Positions 1-16,220 of a stretch of DNA of 64,000 bases are shown here, piece after piece (the stretch's first letter is position 1; every line of letters begins with the position of its first letter). The DNA lies in the NCBI RefSeq assembly GCF_963576545.1, contig NC_083649.1, forward strand, positions 10,613,646 through 10,677,645, written 5' to 3'. Position numbers and translations under genes: made by a program. The notes under the pieces are model-generated. The model saw only the letters and a list, made by a program, of their open reading frames with translations, was not told the DNA's origin and searched no databases. This DNA is from Limanda limanda. Lineage: Eukaryota > Chordata > Actinopteri > Pleuronectiformes > Pleuronectidae.

Positions 1-1029
1 TTAGATGTGTCATTTAGCACCAATTACACCCGTGGTGTTTTAATGTGCCATTAGGATGCAGCCACAGAGAATGTACCCATGCCTACTCCAGGTTGAACAC
101 AGCTGTTATGAAGGATGTGTACAATCTGCCCCCAGATAGAAGGACGTGTCTTTAGTATGAGTGTTTAGTGGACAGAGGAGATATTGCAGCGCTTATTCCA
201 AATATTAGCAGGGAGAAGGGCCTTGAAAGCACCATGTGAATACACAACAGAATATGTATGGAGCTGATATTAAGCGTCAGGGCCGTGACCTCGGCCGCCC
301 CCCGGCAAACATACACACAGAAAACGAGCAAAACACTCCCTGCAGTGATAGTGAATGTCGTCCTTGTGAATTGAAAAAACAATCTCCTATACAATGTGAG
401 GACTTATTGTATTTTCTTCTTCATATAACATATTATATTATATATATCAAGTCAAAGAGCAGACTATTTTTCCCTATTAATTCTTATGTAGGATTCATTT
501 AACATGAATGTGAGTAACTCTGACAAATAGACTGTGTACACAACAGCACTAATATCTATATCAGCTGTAATGCATCATGCAGCTTTACATGCTTTATTTA
601 TATTTTACTGATACAACATATACTAACATAATATTTTGATGTTGTTATATTTCATTATGTAAAATTATTTAAACATATTTTTCCATTTACAGAATAAACA
701 AATATGGAAAAGATGTTCACGGATCAAGCTCTAGTTCTCAGGCTATTTCTCATATTTCTACTCACACAGGCCCAAACACGACTCATGCAAATATCGTGAA
801 CCAAAACTCCTGAGCTTCATGGAGTGAAACAGTCTCTAAAAACTCACCAAATGGCAGAATAAGAAAATTGGATTGAAGAGATATTAAAGATCAGATATGA
901 TGATGAGAATTGTTGTAACTCTGACACAACTACTTTGTCCACAAAGCCTTTCTGAATGCACGTCATCAGGTTGTTGCCAGGTTAACTTTCAGCAGCCGGA
1001 GGTTTTTTCGCTGCAGTGTTACAGCAGAA

Positions 1030-1047
1030 CCCCCCCCCCCCCCCCCC
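1030..1047 (+). repeat. Poly(C) tract, 18 nt
   Basis: Uninterrupted cytosines, able to form an i-motif/G-quadruplex pair and liable to length error in sequencing. Confidence 0.95.
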
Positions 1048-3334
1048 GAGGTCTTAAATAGCTCGTCTTACATTGAACCATGTGTTGGGTAACCTGTATG
1101 TGGACCAGTGCATGCCATCATGTGTGAGTGGAGTTCGGTGTTCCAAGTGATTAGCGCCTTAACAATTAGAGCACAATGATCTAATCTGCTATGAAGCAGA
1201 GCAACGAGAGCGACAGGGATGGTAATGAGCAAATGATTCCCATAATTGCATTTATGCATTATGTTAAATATCAAGAACAACCTGAACACTTAACTATTAC
1301 ATGTTTCATCTCGTGCTTGTTTCCTCATTTATAATATTTTAAGTAACCAATCAAAATGTAGGTAGAGGTTGATATCTGTGGGTGATGTTCCTGCAGGTTG
1401 TATACGGTTTTATGTTTAATTTGATATAACCATTGTGATATCCCAATAATAACATGTGCACGCTTTATATAGTTATAGCTCTAACAGTGTATTTGAATGA
1501 AGTCAGATATAGGTCAATATCCCCTTTAATATAGAAGTAATAAGAGAAGAGAATAGAAATAATCTAATATCTCAATATAACACAAAGCTAAGGACATCCT
1601 GATTCAGAAAACATTATATTTATTATACTGTTCCCTCATTGTTCCATACAGAGTTTATTGTGAGGTTTGAGTAAAAACCTGCAAAACAAACACAAATCTC
1701 GTTTTCTTACAGCGAAAAATAAAAGCAATAAGATTTAAATCTTAGTTAAATGCCTTAAAATGTTATTTAGTTGAATTAAACACTGCACAAATAATGTATC
1801 AATAACAGTATACAACGATTATTTTAACTACATTATGAACTGAGGGGAACAGAAAGGAAATTAGGGAAAGGACAAATATAAAAACAAATGTGTTTGTGTA
1901 AAAGGGGCAAATATATAGAATAATTACTGTGATGAATTTAAATGTGTGGCTCACTTGAAGAAATCTTTTTTACAAATCCTTGTAATTGTAAGTATTTGTT
2001 TACTTCTGTTTGATTTAATCAATTTTAGAGCCTAATAGGGTTGCGAGGTGAATTCTTATGGGTATGCAGGGTAGGCATGAGAAGCTAATGCTTCAGCCTA
2101 CAACTTTTCAGGCTATAGATTTTCTATTCTCCTTTATTTATTTAGTTTTTTTGTAAACTTATTAATTTGTTTATGTTTTTTGTAACAAATCCTTCATCTG
2201 AAACATGTTTTGTGAATTGAAGTATCGTAAACTGAACCCAACTGAAGTATGAAAATGTTAAGTAACATTTTGTGTATTTTTGATTTCGATTCAATTCAAA
2301 CCGGGACCAGTTGTGTACCTGTTGTATTTAAGCACTGTCGGATTGTTTATCACAATGAAAATAATAATTGTGATACTCATATAGATGATATTAAGGGATA
2401 GATGATCAAAGTAGGACCATTAATAATAGTTAAAGTGATAGTAATATGATAATGATAAGAGTAATGCAGATCAAATAATTAGAAGTAGCGGATATGAGTC
2501 AGAGATACAGCTGATGGTGTGTAAATAATCCTGTTTAGCTTTAACTCAATGGACATTGGGCTGTTTGTGTATATCTTCTGTATCATGACTACAATAGCTG
2601 ATGCAGTTACATGTTGGTTAAAGGTAGATCACTTGACGTGCATGTCACACATTATACGACGAGACCCTGACAAGCCTGTTACCTGCAGCACAAGGAGTAT
2701 AATTACTTAGTATTTTGGTACATCATATTACTCACTAAATATCAGGGAGCTATTCAGCTCGGATTTTGCATATGAATTAGTGACCTTGTACAGTCTCTCA
2801 CAGGTTGATTGGAATGCAGGCAGAGGAATAACTCACTGTGGGGCCAACGCTGTGCTATTTGCTTAATAACACAGCTTTTTTCTATTGGCATCATTTTGTT
2901 CATAACGTGAGTGTTCATGTGTCCTTTATTGAAACACAAATACACAGCGCAGTGTAGATCTGTGTGTGCAGACTCTGTGTACATAGTATAGTATGTACAT
3001 CACATGCCGTACATTTAAAATGCATATTCACTGATGATTTATGCAACTACACGTGCAAACTGATTAAATGAAGAAGGTCCGTTTACAGTCTGCATATGAA
3101 ACAAAGCTCTCAGTGAATCCCAGCTGCCTGTCGTATGGTTTCTACCACAGACTGGAAACTCTCCATTCTTTCTGCGTATGAGCCAATACCAAACACTCCT
3201 CAGCCCACTGGAAAGCAATGACTGACAAATACCTGGTCAAAGGTTGTTACAGTTGATATTTCACAATTAATTCTCGGGGAATCAAAAACCAGGAAACTGT
3301 GGTTGTTTATATTCAAATGGAAAAATCCAACTAA

Positions 3335-3435
3335 TGTTGTCACTGTAATAATATTGATAATAATAATCATTATTAACTGTTTGTATAGCACCTTTCAAAG
3401 TGCTTTACATACATTACAGATTAAAATAAAAACGT
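3335..3435 (+). repeat. Dispersed repeat tail (TATAGCACCTTTCAAAGTGC)
   Basis: An AT-rich (AATAAT)n-like run leads into TATAGCACCTTTCAAAGTGC and TTTACATACATTACA, a motif set common to fish repeats. The limits are approximate. Confidence 0.4.
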
Positions 3436-4648
3436 GTTAAAATTTAATTCAAATAAGAAGATATACGATTTTAAGAAAACTAAGAACATGTTAAAATTAC
3501 CTTTTAAAGAAAAGGAAATAGATTTTTTTAAAGAAATAGAATTACATCTAAAAAGCATGAAAGCTAAAAATTGTGATAGAAAATATAAGAGCGCAAGAGT
3601 GCAGCCAAATGCAGGATCCAGTTAACGGCTTAAGTAAAGAACATTTATTTTATAATTTTGTCTTTAACATGACTAAAATTATGTGAAAGAGAGATGGTAT
3701 ATATGTTATAATAACAGACACAAAGGGGTCATAATTATGCTTACATATTTACACCATGTACAGGCAGACTTACCACTCTGTACAGAAACCCAGTGCTATA
3801 GCAGATAATGCTGTAGCTGATGATGATAAAGCCATTTACATTATAACTATACTGTAATTCTGTAAATGTGTATTATTATGTTAAATGACTTAATAGGTTT
3901 TGAATAGATCAGGTTGCATGACCTCACCTAAATGAGACCAACTCTCTGTTGCAGAAAATGATCTAACTGGACTCGACATGACAAAATACTAGTTGGTTCC
4001 ATCGATCCATTTAAACATAGACCTCGTAGCAATAGACTCTATAAACACTTTATACTATATAGTTTTTATATTATTGATATTTATTTATTTTTAAGGTTTG
4101 TTCTCCCTCTCTCCCTTTCCTCTCTCTCGCTCTTCATCCTGTGTCTTGGTCGGCCGTGTCAAACCCGGCAACACGTTTGTCACAGAGCCATTTAATGAAT
4201 AATTAAAGCCATGAGGTTATACAAGGCCCTGTCAAGACATTTCTCCGCTCCAGCTCTTCCCTCTGAGTCGCCATCGGGTCCATACGTCCCTCCACAGCCC
4301 GCCGACATAATGCCAATTACTTCCGGGCTTCTTGAGGGAAGCGAGAGTGGCTCCAACTGTGCGGCTGCCATGGCATGCTCTACTTTTAACTATTGAACTG
4401 ATGACTCCTGAAATAATCATTGTGTTACCCTTACCCCACTGAGCAGGGTGGAATGAGACTCACTGCTACAAGATGGCCAGAAAAAAAAGTTATCGAAAAA
4501 GGTTTCAGGGCAAAAGACCCAGTGAATTAAAAGATGTTTTTTGTCATCCTATCATTGGAGAGCTGAATGAAATGAGGATGTGAAGTGTACACATAGTGAA
4601 GACCATGGTTAGAATATGATATATGTGTGCTATGTTAATTTCTAGGCC

Positions 4649-4662
4649 ACACACACACACAC

Positions 4663-4744
<82 letters not shown>

Positions 4745-4765
4745 ACACACACACACACACACACA
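4649..4765 (+). repeat. (CA)n microsatellite, about 117 bp
   Basis: AC/CA dinucleotides with two interruptions (ACGC near 4667, AGAC near 4740). The apparent Cys-Val or His-Thr reading frames over it are artefacts. Confidence 0.97.
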
Positions 4766-6769
4766 GGTAATTACACTCGGTTGATCCCATGGTGAGTCGG
4801 GTCATTTGTTCATCCTGCTTTCTGTGCATATTTAAAGTTTTTAATATAAACTAGACATACTACCATTTCTATAAATAAAACAAATAGCATTAACCGAGAC
4901 GTTTTAAGTAAATTTAGATTTTATTACACTTGGTATTCAAGAAAAAAAACAGATAAAGGTATAAATACTTCAAATATGTGTAGACAATAAACTCAGAGCA
5001 TGAACAATGCCAGGTCTTATATTTTCATAATATACTGATACAGGTGTGTTTATGTGCTACACTCATTTTCTTGGAAGGTAATGAAATCAATAACATTTAT
5101 ATATTTAATCTCCCTGTATTTGTAAATTACACATTAATTGTACAAATTACAAGTCATCATTCATTTGCCATTTTTGGTGCCACTTTGTTTGATTTCCTAT
5201 AATTTACTGGAGAGAGCAAAGAATAGACAAACACTGGAATTCAACATAAGTCACATTTCCACGACTGGAGGCACAAACAGGGAATGACATTAGTTGCTGC
5301 ATGCTGCAGTTTAGCGGAAATTCTGAGTTACTATGCCTATGTTATGCATTTTGAATGAGAACGCCTCCAGGACGACCTAATGGGTTCCCAATCGTTGTCG
5401 CTGCTAGAATGTGACGTATCCACAACTTTACAGCCCAGAGTGAAAGGTTGAATTCTCTTAAAGCATAGAGGAAGATTAATGGAGTTAAACAGAGGGAGAT
5501 TGACAAAAGGGACGATTAATGTGTCATTCAGGATTTCGTAGAGTTGTGTGCATCAAAGCGAAAATTTGCTATATGTAAAAATACAGCTATGTTATACACA
5601 GTGTTAACATTCTTTTCTTGTCATCCACTAAACCCTGCTCAGCTTATTTAGCATCAGGTGACTTATTTCTTTATTTCCTTTTTGTTTAGGTTTCATATCT
5701 CATGATCCCTTCTCGTCTTTTTTTTCTTTTGCCTCGAAAAAAACTCCTTTTTCTTAGAGAGCAGAGAAGTGAGACACACCCAAAACACACATTCTATGAG
5801 GTATCAAGATGCAGGTTAGGGAATCGACTGAAGGAGTGAAGGGTTTCTTCTCCTATTCTGGAGTAGATGGTTCCCAGTAGCAAGGGGAGCTGAGAGAGTG
5901 TTGTAGAAGAACTGCTGTTTCTATTAAACCTTGGAGAGGAGTGAACTCTTTAATATTCTTTTCATATTTCTCACTCCAACAGCGTGTGATCAAATGAAAG
6001 AACGCCTCGCTTAAGCATTGATCCATTCTGTTCCATGAAATTCTTTGCTTATTAGCAGTTGCAGAAAAGCTCCTCCCTTTTTAAATCCTTGCAATCTACA
6101 CATAGAAGAATAAGAAAACTGAAGCATTTCCAAAATCAACTTGTGTAGATATACTGCAATTGTTTTTTGCTGCTCTTGTCTTGGAACACAGCCATTGAAC
6201 GAAGCCATAAATAAATCGGTGTTTCCTGCCACGACATGCCGCGGCTGTTTGCTGTGGAAAGGGCCCGAAGGCAATATTCAATCTGCTGTCTGACTTCCTT
6301 TTGAAGTTTGATGAGTTCATAGAGGCTAGGTGCACATTCTTGTTTCCTTGCATATTAGTGTGTTCTAACATGTCGAGTTTATTTTTTGTTTTTACAACAT
6401 CTACACCTTTTGGCCGATCTGCCGAGCCGAGAATCAAATCCAATCAATGCAATTCCATTCATTCTTATTCGTACTGCGCCCATTCACAACATTATCCCAA
6501 GTAATTTCACATAAGATGGAGGCCTTATTAATATTTTAAAGAGTAACCAAACAGTTACATCAGTGAGCAAAACACTTGGTGATAGAGAGAAAAGAGACGG
6601 GGAAGAGATTTGGGGTTAATGAAAGAGAGAGAGACAAGGAGCCATTTTTAAATATATGCATTTCTATCAGAAACACACAAATATACTGTATGCACATATG
6701 AGTGCATAGTTAAAATGTAATGCTCGTACAGCAGTGCATGCATACATATCAAATTCACATCCACTCATG

Positions 6770-6770
<1 letters not shown>

Positions 6771-6868
<98 letters not shown>

Positions 6869-6883
6869 ACACACACACGCACA
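6771..6883 (+). repeat. (AC)n microsatellite, about 113 bp
   Basis: Long pure AC run, broken by one AG and one CG near the right end. Confidence 0.97.
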
Positions 6884-7704
6884 ATTCCCCTCAGCTGGAC
6901 TCTTATGCTTCTCGTCCCCTCGCAGTGTTTGTGTTAGTTCATTGAGTTCTGAATCAACTGTTAGTCTGTGGTGCCACGAGAGGGGACAATTAGCCTAATG
7001 AAATGCAGGAGCAAATCACACTCAGTGCTGTGCAAACACTTGCTCGGTGAATATTCATGTGCTGTTGGCTTTGCGGATGCATTAAAAGGCGGCGCCGCTT
7101 AGCTTGAATACCAATTGTTACATTTCCACCTGAAGTTAACACCGTAATCAGCCCGGTTGCTGGTGTTTTGGAGCTCGTCTTCACTCGAACACAGAGCACA
7201 TCTGTTAGCGCCTGGGCTCCAGCAACACCTGCAGCTGTTCGACATTTATATAACAGAGGCGCCCGCTCACCTTCTGCTTTAATGGATGGAGGAGGAAATG
7301 TCAGACAGTGCAGTTCGCCGGATGAACTTCAATCCCCACAAAAGTTGATGGTCTTGTTACAGTGCAGCAGCCTCCCGGCACATATGACCCTAGATGCTGT
7401 TATCTTGAAAAGAAGGTAGTGAATCAGGGGAGGTGACAGCTCTTAGGGACAATTCACTGAAATGGTTTAGAGCAAACATCATGAAAGGTGAAAAAGAAGT
7501 GGCTGCAGGGTCTAATAACATATAACATATCCCTCTGCCATTCAACCTGTCGCACTTCATCATAAACACGAGAAAACAGGAATAATCGAAATATCTTTTC
7601 ATCTTACCTTGGAAAATAATATCAGGAGGCGCTAAATGAATTTCCATCATTTTGCAGATGTCATGCTATAACACCACTTGGAAACTTGGACACGCGGAAC
7701 ATGA

Positions 7705-7772
7705 GAGACTGGGCTCAAACGGCCAACCCTCTGGTTATTGGAAGACCCGCTCTACCTCCCGAGCCAAAGCCA
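7705..7772 (-). mobile_element. tRNA-derived SINE fragment
   Basis: The minus strand shows TTGGCTCGGGAGGTAGAGCG (A-box side) and a decayed B box (CCGTTTGAGCCC). It is a truncated copy of the family also seen near 22.7, 28.9 and 53.3 kb. Confidence 0.6.
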
Positions 7773-7911
7773 ATATACTGTATCTACATGGATAGACTAT
7801 ATGATCCTGAATGAATGTAATCAGGTAGACAAAATATGAAGGGCTGGATGACCTGTATTTATAAAAAACGATATATCTTGTCTCAAAAGGCTGTTAAAAA
7901 ATGAGTCCATG

Positions 7912-8190
7912 TGTCACCTCTCGATTGGACAACTGTAAATCCTTTCTATTTGGACGTCCCAGTATGTCTGTGAAAAGCCTCCAGTTGATCCAAAATGCTG
8001 ACAGGGACTAGATAGGCATCTGTTAAAACCCAGACTATGATTTAATATCCTTCTCCCTACGTACAAATCCCCTAATGAACAAGCTCCATAACAGCACAAA
8101 GAGCTCATAATACCCTACTATCCAAATACAACACATCAGTCTGAGAACTCAGGCTGGTGCTATTCAGAAGTGCAGCCTCTATTATTGATA
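7912..8190 (+). mobile_element. L2-like LINE reverse-transcriptase C-terminal fragment
   Basis: Broken plus-strand frames give LQLIQNAD, ILLPTYKSPNEQAP and KELIIPYYPNT, in the order of the conserved end of fish L2/CR1-type RT ORFs (LQ.IQNAAAR, ILLLTYKALNGQAP, KELIVPYCP). Stops and a small deletion (the AAARVL region) make it a dead relic. Confidence 0.7.
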
Positions 8191-11100
8191 AAACTATTAC
8201 ACATACAAGTATTATTATTGTAACGATCATTACAGCCAGCGTGACAGTGCTTGAACACAGAATAAACAGTGGAGCTGCTGCTGGTCTCTTTATCCTCTCT
8301 CTCACCTCTCCTCTTCTGTAAATGGACTAACATTGAAACAAGTCACAGCGGGAAACTTTCAACAAAGTGTCCGATAAAGTATGGGCTCCTGCTGAGAGGG
8401 GAACTAAAACACAACTGTCAAAATACTTCCACTCTTCTGTGTATGAATGCCCGTGTCACATTCATTCATGCATGAATCATTAGAGAGTATCTTTTCTGAT
8501 TCAGTCGCCGTGCACACATTTGAATTTTTAATATGAAAAAAATCTAGGGTAAGTGTCTGTTAAGCCTCCATGCCTCCAACTCCACAGCCTGTCTTGCTCT
8601 ACGTATTGATTTGTAGCAGAGCAGGAGAGGATCCCATCATTAGCTGCTCCTCACCAGTCAGACAGAGAGGACTGTGGCACAGGCCGGCCAGATGGAGGCC
8701 AGATTATCCTCCATTAGATAACGTATTGGGACGAATGGGAAGTCCAGTAAACTAGTCGGCTATTTCTAAAAAAAAGCCTTAGGATGATAAGGGAGGATTG
8801 TCACAAAACTGATGGGATTTCTCAGGGCCTGCTCATGGTAAAGGTACTTTATGTGTATTCAGGGTACCTGGGGAACTGAGAAATTGACATATTTACACTG
8901 TTTTATGTAAGATAAGCCAAATAAGATGAATAATGTGTTTTCAAACAACCGATAAATCCACCAAGGCTGGGCCCAGCCTCACACAAACCCACAGATTTCC
9001 TGAGAATGAATGACTCGGTGAAGTTTCTCAGAAAATCTAAAGGGCAGGGGGGATGGAATCGTTGCTCTGTTGGAAATGCCAGTTTAATGAGCACAGCAGA
9101 GATGATAGGTAACCTTACTCAACACTGTCATCTGGAGGCACTTGAGTGTAAAGGTTTTTAGGAGGTTATGAATAACAGGAAGCCGAGTCTTCCTGTTTTT
9201 AATAAGCCTCTTGTATTGGAGCTGTTTCTGCCAACAGTCGACCAGTTTTTTTTCTGGAGTATAAGAAAAAAATAAAATCCCAAAAGGAAGGGCAACATGT
9301 GTGAAAACATGTGACCAAGGGTCTCAAAAATCGTATTTATTGTCTTTATCTAAACAATTTTAGGTGCACACATCATAGATTTGACTGAAAAGGAGTGTGA
9401 GCAAGTCAGAGCAAAGTTTATGTTGTTGAAAATGGATTAAATTTAATTCCCACACTCAACCTATTGCAGGCTAGTCTGTTCTATAGGAAATGATTCTCAG
9501 GCAAAGATACAATCTGTATTTACACAGGAAGAGACTGTTTGTGTGCTTGTCTGCATCATGGTGACGATACAGAGACTAAAACCACTGAGTTCATCCTGTC
9601 CGTTGTTTTAATGTCTCCTGTATATCAATATTGATTATGTAACTGTATCCAGTTTATTGCTTATACATTTTATTATTTGAGACGTAATCACTTGTTCGAT
9701 CAAATATCAACAAAAAATGCAAAACAGTTTGAACTAAAATGGTGAAGCTGATAATGAACACAACACCCTGTAATGTTTATCTGTAACGCGAGTTAACTTT
9801 GACATGTAAGAGCAATGTTAAACACAGGAAATCTAGAAAACTATCCTCACTTCTCATCAGAGGAAAACAAAGTGAATGCGTTTTAATCGTTTAAGGTGCC
9901 CAGTAGAGTTCAGGGAATTCAAGGGTTCAGATAGTCTCATGTTGAGTAGGATGAGAATAAGAACGAAGGAAAAGCTCTCCTCTGTGCCGTCTCTGTAAGG
10001 CTCAGGAGGGAATTCTGTGAGATGCCCTTGAGGGAATACAGATGCAAGATATTGAAAATCTGACAATCTCAGCTAACTGGCTGGAACCAGACACTGTACA
10101 TTCGCAGAGGGTGCGTGAATGTTGAAGTCTGGCTCACTTGTATATACCCTGAATATAAACTGACTCAGAGATCTGCAGAGCTGAGGAGACACAGAGCTAC
10201 AGAATAATATGCGAGAAGCTGCTCATGACATGTACCAGCAATGTTTTATTTAGAGAGAAACCAAATGCATCCCTGTGGAAGTGCGACACTGGACTCTTTC
10301 ATACATAAAAAAAAAATAAGAATCTGACACTACACATACAAATATAGGTAGATTTTACCGTCTTATTTACTTGATATACAAAACAGATTATACATGCAGA
10401 AGATGCACATATAAACACGTGGCTATGTGAGCGAGTGGCCTTTTGAGACTGAACAGCTCCTGCTAGGTTTGCTTGAAATGCAAAGCATCTCCTTGATGTT
10501 GAGTTTGCTGGAATAGAAAAAGCACTCAATCTTAATTTTTGAATTATTCATCCCTGCCTAACTGGGTTATCAACCATTTAAGGAGCCCTCCCTTGTTTGC
10601 AGTTTTTGTATGTTAGTGAAAATGAAAACCCAGCGGGTACTAGAATAAACAGGCAATTCTGTTTTTACCATAACATTTTTTCCAGTACCTGCAGTACCGA
10701 GTTTTTGTATTGTAAAGCTTTGCTTAAGAATGAAAACATTGATAAATATCTTAATTTTAAGGGGACCTTTTAAAAACAGCCCAGATTGTGGGTTTTACTG
10801 TCAAAGATATAGTTGTAGTTTCACTGATCAAGATGACGATATGACAAAATATCCCATGATTTTTTAGAAAACTCCTTTGAGTAATATCACCAAGAACCGA
10901 TTCATAGGTGCTGATTAAAAGGCAACACTCTGCAGAAAACGTGACTTGGTGGTGTGTATACACAAGTAGAGGATTATTCTACAATGTATTTGTTACAGTA
11001 TTTTGAGCTTGTAAATGTTGAGCTCTTGTATTTTGTGCCTGGGGAAAAAAAAGGAGACATTATTAACAATGCTGCATATCTGAACAAGCTTTAGTCGGTG

Positions 11101-12174
11101 GTGCAAATATATCGAGCATAAGAAAACACCTTTCATGCAAAATTAGCTTGCTTATCTAAAAAGCAAAAACAATGGCGTGGGCTAAAAAGCATGTAGACTG
11201 TTTCCTATGATCTACCAATCAGCTGCGATAGAATCTCCACAGGTTGTTGGAAACTGGCATTTCGTATCATACACCCACTTCTTCCTGTGCACCTGGGACT
11301 TTCCTCTGCCGCACAGCGAGCACTGTAGGTCTAGAGGCCAGATAAAATCCCTGGTTCAGTCTAACAGAGGTTAGACCACCGCTTACAATTATCTGCTCGA
11401 CCATAGATTGCATCATTCAACATCACACTGCAGAAAACCTTCAAAGACAACTTTAATGTACACGAGAAGACACGATCGACAGATGACACATCAAAGCATA
11501 CAAAGCAAGCTGATGCTCTAATACAGATTTAAGAAATGTAAGGGGTGCAAACTACACAGACACAATATGTCGGTACATGGACATATTTAGTATCAAACTA
11601 TTCGTTCTGAATATATTTCCAATTTTGTTGGGTTTTGAGAATTAGAACGAGTTTTGTGTGCAATCTGTACTTCCCTCATCCTGAAAGGCATCAAAACTGG
11701 ACTGAATCTGAAGAGAATGCAATAAAATGTTACGTGAGAAAAGCAGAGCTGCTGATTTTATATCAAAGATCAGGTCGCTGCTGTGATGAGCACATGGTGA
11801 GATTCATGGCTCCTGAGTCCTAGAGAACAGAAGCTACTTCTCTATCCTTTCTGGGTGGAGAGGTAGAGAGAGCAGCTGTAATCTTGCACAGAATAGATGT
11901 GAATGCTTCCCTTTATCTTGCAGTTGTACAATTTACTTTCTAGAAATGGTTCACAAAAGCTTGAGCAAAAATGGCTATACATGGCGTTTTCCACTGGCTT
12001 CAAATAAACCAGCAGGGTTTGCTGAGGGTTGGTCATCTGTCCGTCTTGGAAATTGAGAACCTTTTCCCACTTGTGCCCAAATTTAACTCTCAGGTTCCCA
12101 TTGTGTGAAGTTCATGCTCACTTCCTTCCCCTCCATGTCCTTAAAATCATCAGACTGCAATAGACCCAACGTGG

Positions 12175-12475
12175 TGCATGGGAGAGTTATTCTTCACCAG
12201 GTTTATTTGACAGCCTTCTCCTTTAAGATGCATGAGGGAAGCAAGGGGGGAAGTAGACGATGGGTGAGGTGATACACTCCGGCCTGCACATGGTCAAGTT
12301 GGAACGCTGTGAGAGGAGGAGGCTCATAAAAGAAAAATAAATCTTGGTGCCATTTCAAACAGCAGCTCCTCTTTTCTGTAATAACACTGTAATTAGCCAA
12401 CAATTACACCAATTAGACTGACATTACAGAAATTGGAGAGCAGTTATTTTTTCAGCTGCTATTCGGTGGTTTTCT
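12175..12475 (-). other. yipf5: YIPF5 3' UTR with poly(A) signal
   Basis: Downstream of the TAA at 12478-12476 the minus strand reads AATAAA at 12207-12202, about 270 nt after the stop. Cleavage would fall near 12175-12190. No other strong signal lies closer to the stop. Confidence 0.5.
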
Positions 12476-14580
<2,105 letters not shown>

Positions 14581-16110
14581 CTCGCACTCTGGAAGAAACA
14601 GGAAGATAACAGATCAGCTAGTTAGTCTGCAGTCAGGTATTCTAATCTCTAGACATACTGTATACTACACGTTACACACTCTATGCCAACCTTGTTCCTT
14701 CCCTGTTTAAGCAATGACTATCCCATTATTACAATCCTAAATGCTGTTCTGTTGAACAATAATTCTCTGTGATAAATTAGGTCACGTTGCCTAGAGACAC
14801 ATTCTACACGTTTTCATTGGACTCAGAAACTATATTTTTATGATCAAACCAACATCACAAAAGACAGAATGTGACTAAGCTAATGTTTAGTTATCCACAG
14901 AGGATTGAGCATCAAATATTGTTTTAGTAGCTACATTATTATTATTAATTTATAAAGTAAGTACAACTCCAACAGCAAACAAAAATTAAAGAGTTAATCT
15001 TCAAGTGGTATTGACCTGTTACTTCTTTTTTCATGAACTTAAAAAAGGGGAACAACAGTTAGAGAACCCTGCTTAATTAATTCTTCACCGCAGCCATTTT
15101 GACACTTTCTGTATCCAGCTAAGGAGTTGTCATTGACTCTTTGCGGACTCCTTCAATTTCAGAAGATAATATATAATCTGTTATCTACATCTTCAGTGTT
15201 CAAGTCCTAAGAGCTGCATGTTGTGTTTCGTGTCTGTTGACCGTGGAACATTTCCATCCAGACTTCCAGACAGCTGTTATTCAGTGGAATCCATCCTTCC
15301 CTCTATCCACACAAACCTGAAGCATTTCATATCCAGCCCTAAGCTTAAACAGATGAGTGTGTACTGAAGGCTGACTCTATAGGGTGCCAAAAAGACCTAA
15401 GCACATGACACTTAGTCTTTACTAATTGTCACCATGTGACAGGGCAATAATAAATATCATAAGACTCTCCTCAAAATCAACAAAACATGCTAATAGATCC
15501 GAATTTCGTGCGTAGATCTCACTGGTGAAGAGGCAGCTTTAACCCTGAAACCCGGAGAACAACCAAACCTCCCAGGGAACAGTGTTCAACTACAACAACA
15601 TTACCCCAGGCTGCATGACGGATGTATGTTGTTATCCTCTATATAAAAAAACAGCTTTGATCGTGAACACTGTAAAGTTAACGCAGATTAAACCAACAAT
15701 AATCACCACAAACCACTGTCCACCCCCCGTTATAAAGACAACGTTATCTGATGATTTAAAACACAGCTAAAGAGGCTAACGGATGTAGCTCCACACATAA
15801 CAGGGACACAATCTAGTGTCAGCGGGGTATTATTATACAGTGTGCTAACTATCAGACCGCAGCTGATCAGAGAAAAAACACGAATCTAATGGAAACACTT
15901 GATAAACTGCTTTCATTGGGAGGCTAACGTACCGTTAACTCAGCTGCTACTTGGTGAGCTAATGCTAGCTTTAATAACAGCAGTTGCGACCTGGCCTGTG
16001 ATTATTTTCTTGTCCCTGACGTCAGCGGTGGCTTTAATATTTCACAATCTTTTCGTACAAATGATCTTTATCGTCGAGATATGAACTCAGCACGAAGGAG
16101 CAGCAGGTAC

Positions 16111-16195
16111 CTGTGTTGTTGACGAGTCGGTCCCCGGCGCTGCCAACTTGTTTGCGGCTGCTACGTGTCAGGAGCACAGATGTAAATCTTCCGGG
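16111..16195 (-). other. yipf5: YIPF5 non-coding first exon (5' UTR)
   Basis: The coding exon at 14580 is preceded by a splice acceptor (pyrimidine tract then AG, exon from 14588), so an upstream exon is needed. The best candidate ends CAACAACACAG at 16111 and is followed on the minus strand by donor GTACCT (16110-16105). The region is GC-richer than its surroundings, has CpGs and has no ATG that would open a long frame. The resulting intron 1 is about 1.5 kb (14589-16110). The transcription start is not visible in sequence; about 16190 is inferred from the neighbouring ETS-like motifs. Confidence 0.65.
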
Positions 16196-16220
16196 ATGAG
16201 ACGGAATGGACCGGAAGAGG
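16186..16220 (-). promoter_or_regulatory. Probable YIPF5 core promoter with two opposed ETS-like sites
   Basis: CTTCCGG at 16188-16194 and CCGGAAG at 16211-16217 form a divergent pair of ETS/GABP-type motifs. Such sites are common at transcription starts of housekeeping genes. There is no TATA box at a suitable distance. The placement next to the non-coding exon supports the call; activity is inferred. Confidence 0.4.

Larger units (their letters stand above)
1..12174. other. Gene-poor region left of YIPF5
   Basis: AT-rich DNA. Apart from the tracts and repeats listed (1030, 3335, 4649, 6771, 7705, 7912), I see no ORF with protein-like composition plus splice or start support, no RNA gene and no further mobile element. 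Open frames here are under 120 codons and unrecognised. The stretch 6990-7290, unlike its surroundings, has homeodomain-type ATTA cores and no repeat character and might be a conserved enhancer; this is a guess. Confidence 0.5.
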
